DNA from: Desulfurococcales archaeon
Lineage (GTDB): Archaea > Thermoproteota > Thermoprotei_A > Sulfolobales > Desulfurococcaceae
Reading direction: 5' to 3'
DNA: 5,394 nucleotides
Assembly: GCA_026985375.1 (NCBI GenBank)
Contig: JALSQP010000009.1
Coordinates: 1-5,394, forward strand
Below are positions 4,932 through 5,394 of this stretch, one piece after another (the stretch's first letter is position 1; every line of letters begins with the position of its first letter). The position numbers and the translations under genes are program-made. The notes below the pieces were generated by a model that was not told the DNA's origin, made no database searches, and saw only the letters and a list, made by a program, of their open reading frames with translations.

Positions 4932-4953
4932 GGATTGTAGCCTAAAGGATAGA

Positions 4954-5328
4954 TTAGTCAACCATAGCGGCGCCCTCAAAGAAGCCAGTGTAATATGTGG
5001 CGGCAAAAACAGTACCTTCTTGTCTCAGAGGTGGTGTTTCCCCTAGTCTGTCCATTATATAGTCTATGAGCTCTTCTTCACTAGGTGCTCTACCTATAAA
5101 CGCCGTTCTGCCATTTACAAGGATCTTTGGAAGATCAGGTATCTCAAGACCTATAGGATCCGTAAGCCAGATATGTACAGGGATGATTTCTACCCATATA
5201 TTCTTTTGCTCGAGAAGCTTCTTAGCCACATTCCAAGCCGTCTGGAGAGCCTTATCGCTCTCGTCGTCAAAACCAAGGTAAATCGTTACTTGTACCTTTA
5301 TAGGCTCTATAATTATTTCTTCACTCAT
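4954..5328 (-). CDS. Thioredoxin-fold protein lacking the CxxC pair
   Basis: This 124-residue protein appears to be a small cytoplasmic thioredoxin-fold protein. Residues 11-19 (KVQVTIYLG) form a typical first strand and 23-41 a long helix (ESDKALQTAWNVAKKLLEQ). WVEIIPVHIW (45-54) is the central strand. LPKILVNGRTAFIGR (66-80) supplies the likely cis-proline (Pro67) and the beta hairpin, and SEEELIDYIMDRL (83-95) the last helix. This layout matches glutaredoxin or thioredoxin domains, yet the position where CxxC would fall reads GFDDESDKA and the whole protein has no cysteine. It therefore cannot be a dithiol oxidoreductase; a structural, binding or scaffold role is more likely. The tail, 96-124 (including FAATYYTGFFEGAAMVD), is extra to the fold. 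The ATG start at 5328 has GGGGA a short way upstream, and a TATA-like box lies about 40 bases upstream. I do not know a named family. Confidence 0.72.
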   Translation of the reverse strand: MSEEIIIEPIKVQVTIYLGFDDESDKALQTAWNVAKKLLEQKNIWVEIIPVHIWLTDPIGLEIPDLPKILVNGRTAFIGRAPSEEELIDYIMDRLGETPPLRQEGTVFAATYYTGFFEGAAMVD

Positions 5329-5364
5329 CCTGGTCCCCGGCTATAGAATCATTTCCGAGCTGGG

Positions 5365-5374
5365 ATTTAAAACC
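5365..5374 (-). promoter_or_regulatory. Probable TATA box of the thioredoxin-fold gene
   Basis: On the minus strand this reads GGTTTTAAAT, a TATA-like box with G-rich flank. A start about 25 bases on, near 5343, would leave a leader of about 15 bases containing the GGGGA ribosome-binding sequence before the ATG at 5328. The spacing fits archaeal promoters well. Confidence 0.45.
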
Positions 5375-5385
5375 AGAAAACTGGT
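5372..5385. promoter_or_regulatory. Operator-like inverted repeat next to the TATA box
   Basis: ACCAG and CTGGT flank AAAA, making a 14-base inverted repeat that overlaps the upstream edge of the thioredoxin-fold gene's TATA box, where the factor B recognition element would lie. A regulator bound here would be placed to block or help initiation. Arms of five bases are short, so chance is possible. Confidence 0.3.
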
Positions 5386-5394
5386 ATAACCGTG

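Larger units (their letters stand above)
4647..4953. other. 307-base intergenic region without a credible gene
   Basis: No open frame here looks coding. It contains, left to right: the composite hairpin after the kinase, a T-rich tract, a hairpin at 4783-4813, an orphan TATA box at 4818-4826, a GGTGGTGG run followed by ATG directly abutting TAA (4856-4861), a T-rich stretch at 4898-4910 and an AT-rich inverted repeat at 4912-4931. The kinase and the thioredoxin-fold gene converge on it, so a lone promoter inside it is unexpected. Confidence 0.6.

Noticed and set aside
5066..5281. 71-codon plus-strand open frame
   Set aside because: It lies antisense to the thioredoxin-fold gene, which has the better start, promoter and protein composition.

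Overview
The window looks like chromosomal DNA of a hyperthermophilic archaeon, most likely a crenarchaeon (Thermoprotei). The evidence is an archaeal Lhr-type helicase, frequent GTG and TTG starts preceded by GGTG-type Shine-Dalgarno sequences, AT-rich TATA-like boxes about 25 bases ahead of probable transcript starts, heavy use of AGA/AGG and ATA codons, and a good candidate for an archaeal C/D box small RNA. The genus cannot be fixed from the sequence alone. Nothing resembles a mobile element, CRISPR array, tRNA or rRNA gene.

Layout: (1) Positions 1-744, minus strand: N-terminal 248 residues of an Lhr-family ATP-dependent helicase, cut by the left edge. (2) 817-2232, minus: a membrane-anchored processive-type family 2 glycosyltransferase. 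(3) 2233-2337: a compact divergent promoter region. (4) 2338-3243, plus: a two-gene unit of a UPF0173-type metallo-beta-lactamase-fold hydrolase and an unrecognised 77-residue protein. (5) 3244-3489: a crowded non-coding segment. It holds a probable C/D box sRNA on the minus strand, an inverted pair of AT boxes that could fire in both directions, and a G+C-rich segment with several possible stems on the plus strand. (6) 3490-4646, plus: a two-gene unit of a small CxxC/HxxxxH putative zinc-binding protein and a PfkB-family sugar (possibly inositol) kinase. (7) 4647-4953: a 307-base gap with no credible gene. It holds a strong composite hairpin after the kinase stop, a second hairpin, an orphan TATA box and an 8-bp inverted repeat. 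(8) 4954-5328, minus: a thioredoxin-fold protein that lacks the CxxC pair.

The genes do not make one obvious pathway: they are mostly conserved housekeeping or uncharacterised archaeal genes in short units. The least expected content is in the two non-coding gaps. The best of it is a C/D guide RNA lying antisense to the end of the hydrolase unit, whose guide matches a 23S rRNA segment I recall as strongly conserved. I see no convincing new defence or mobile system.
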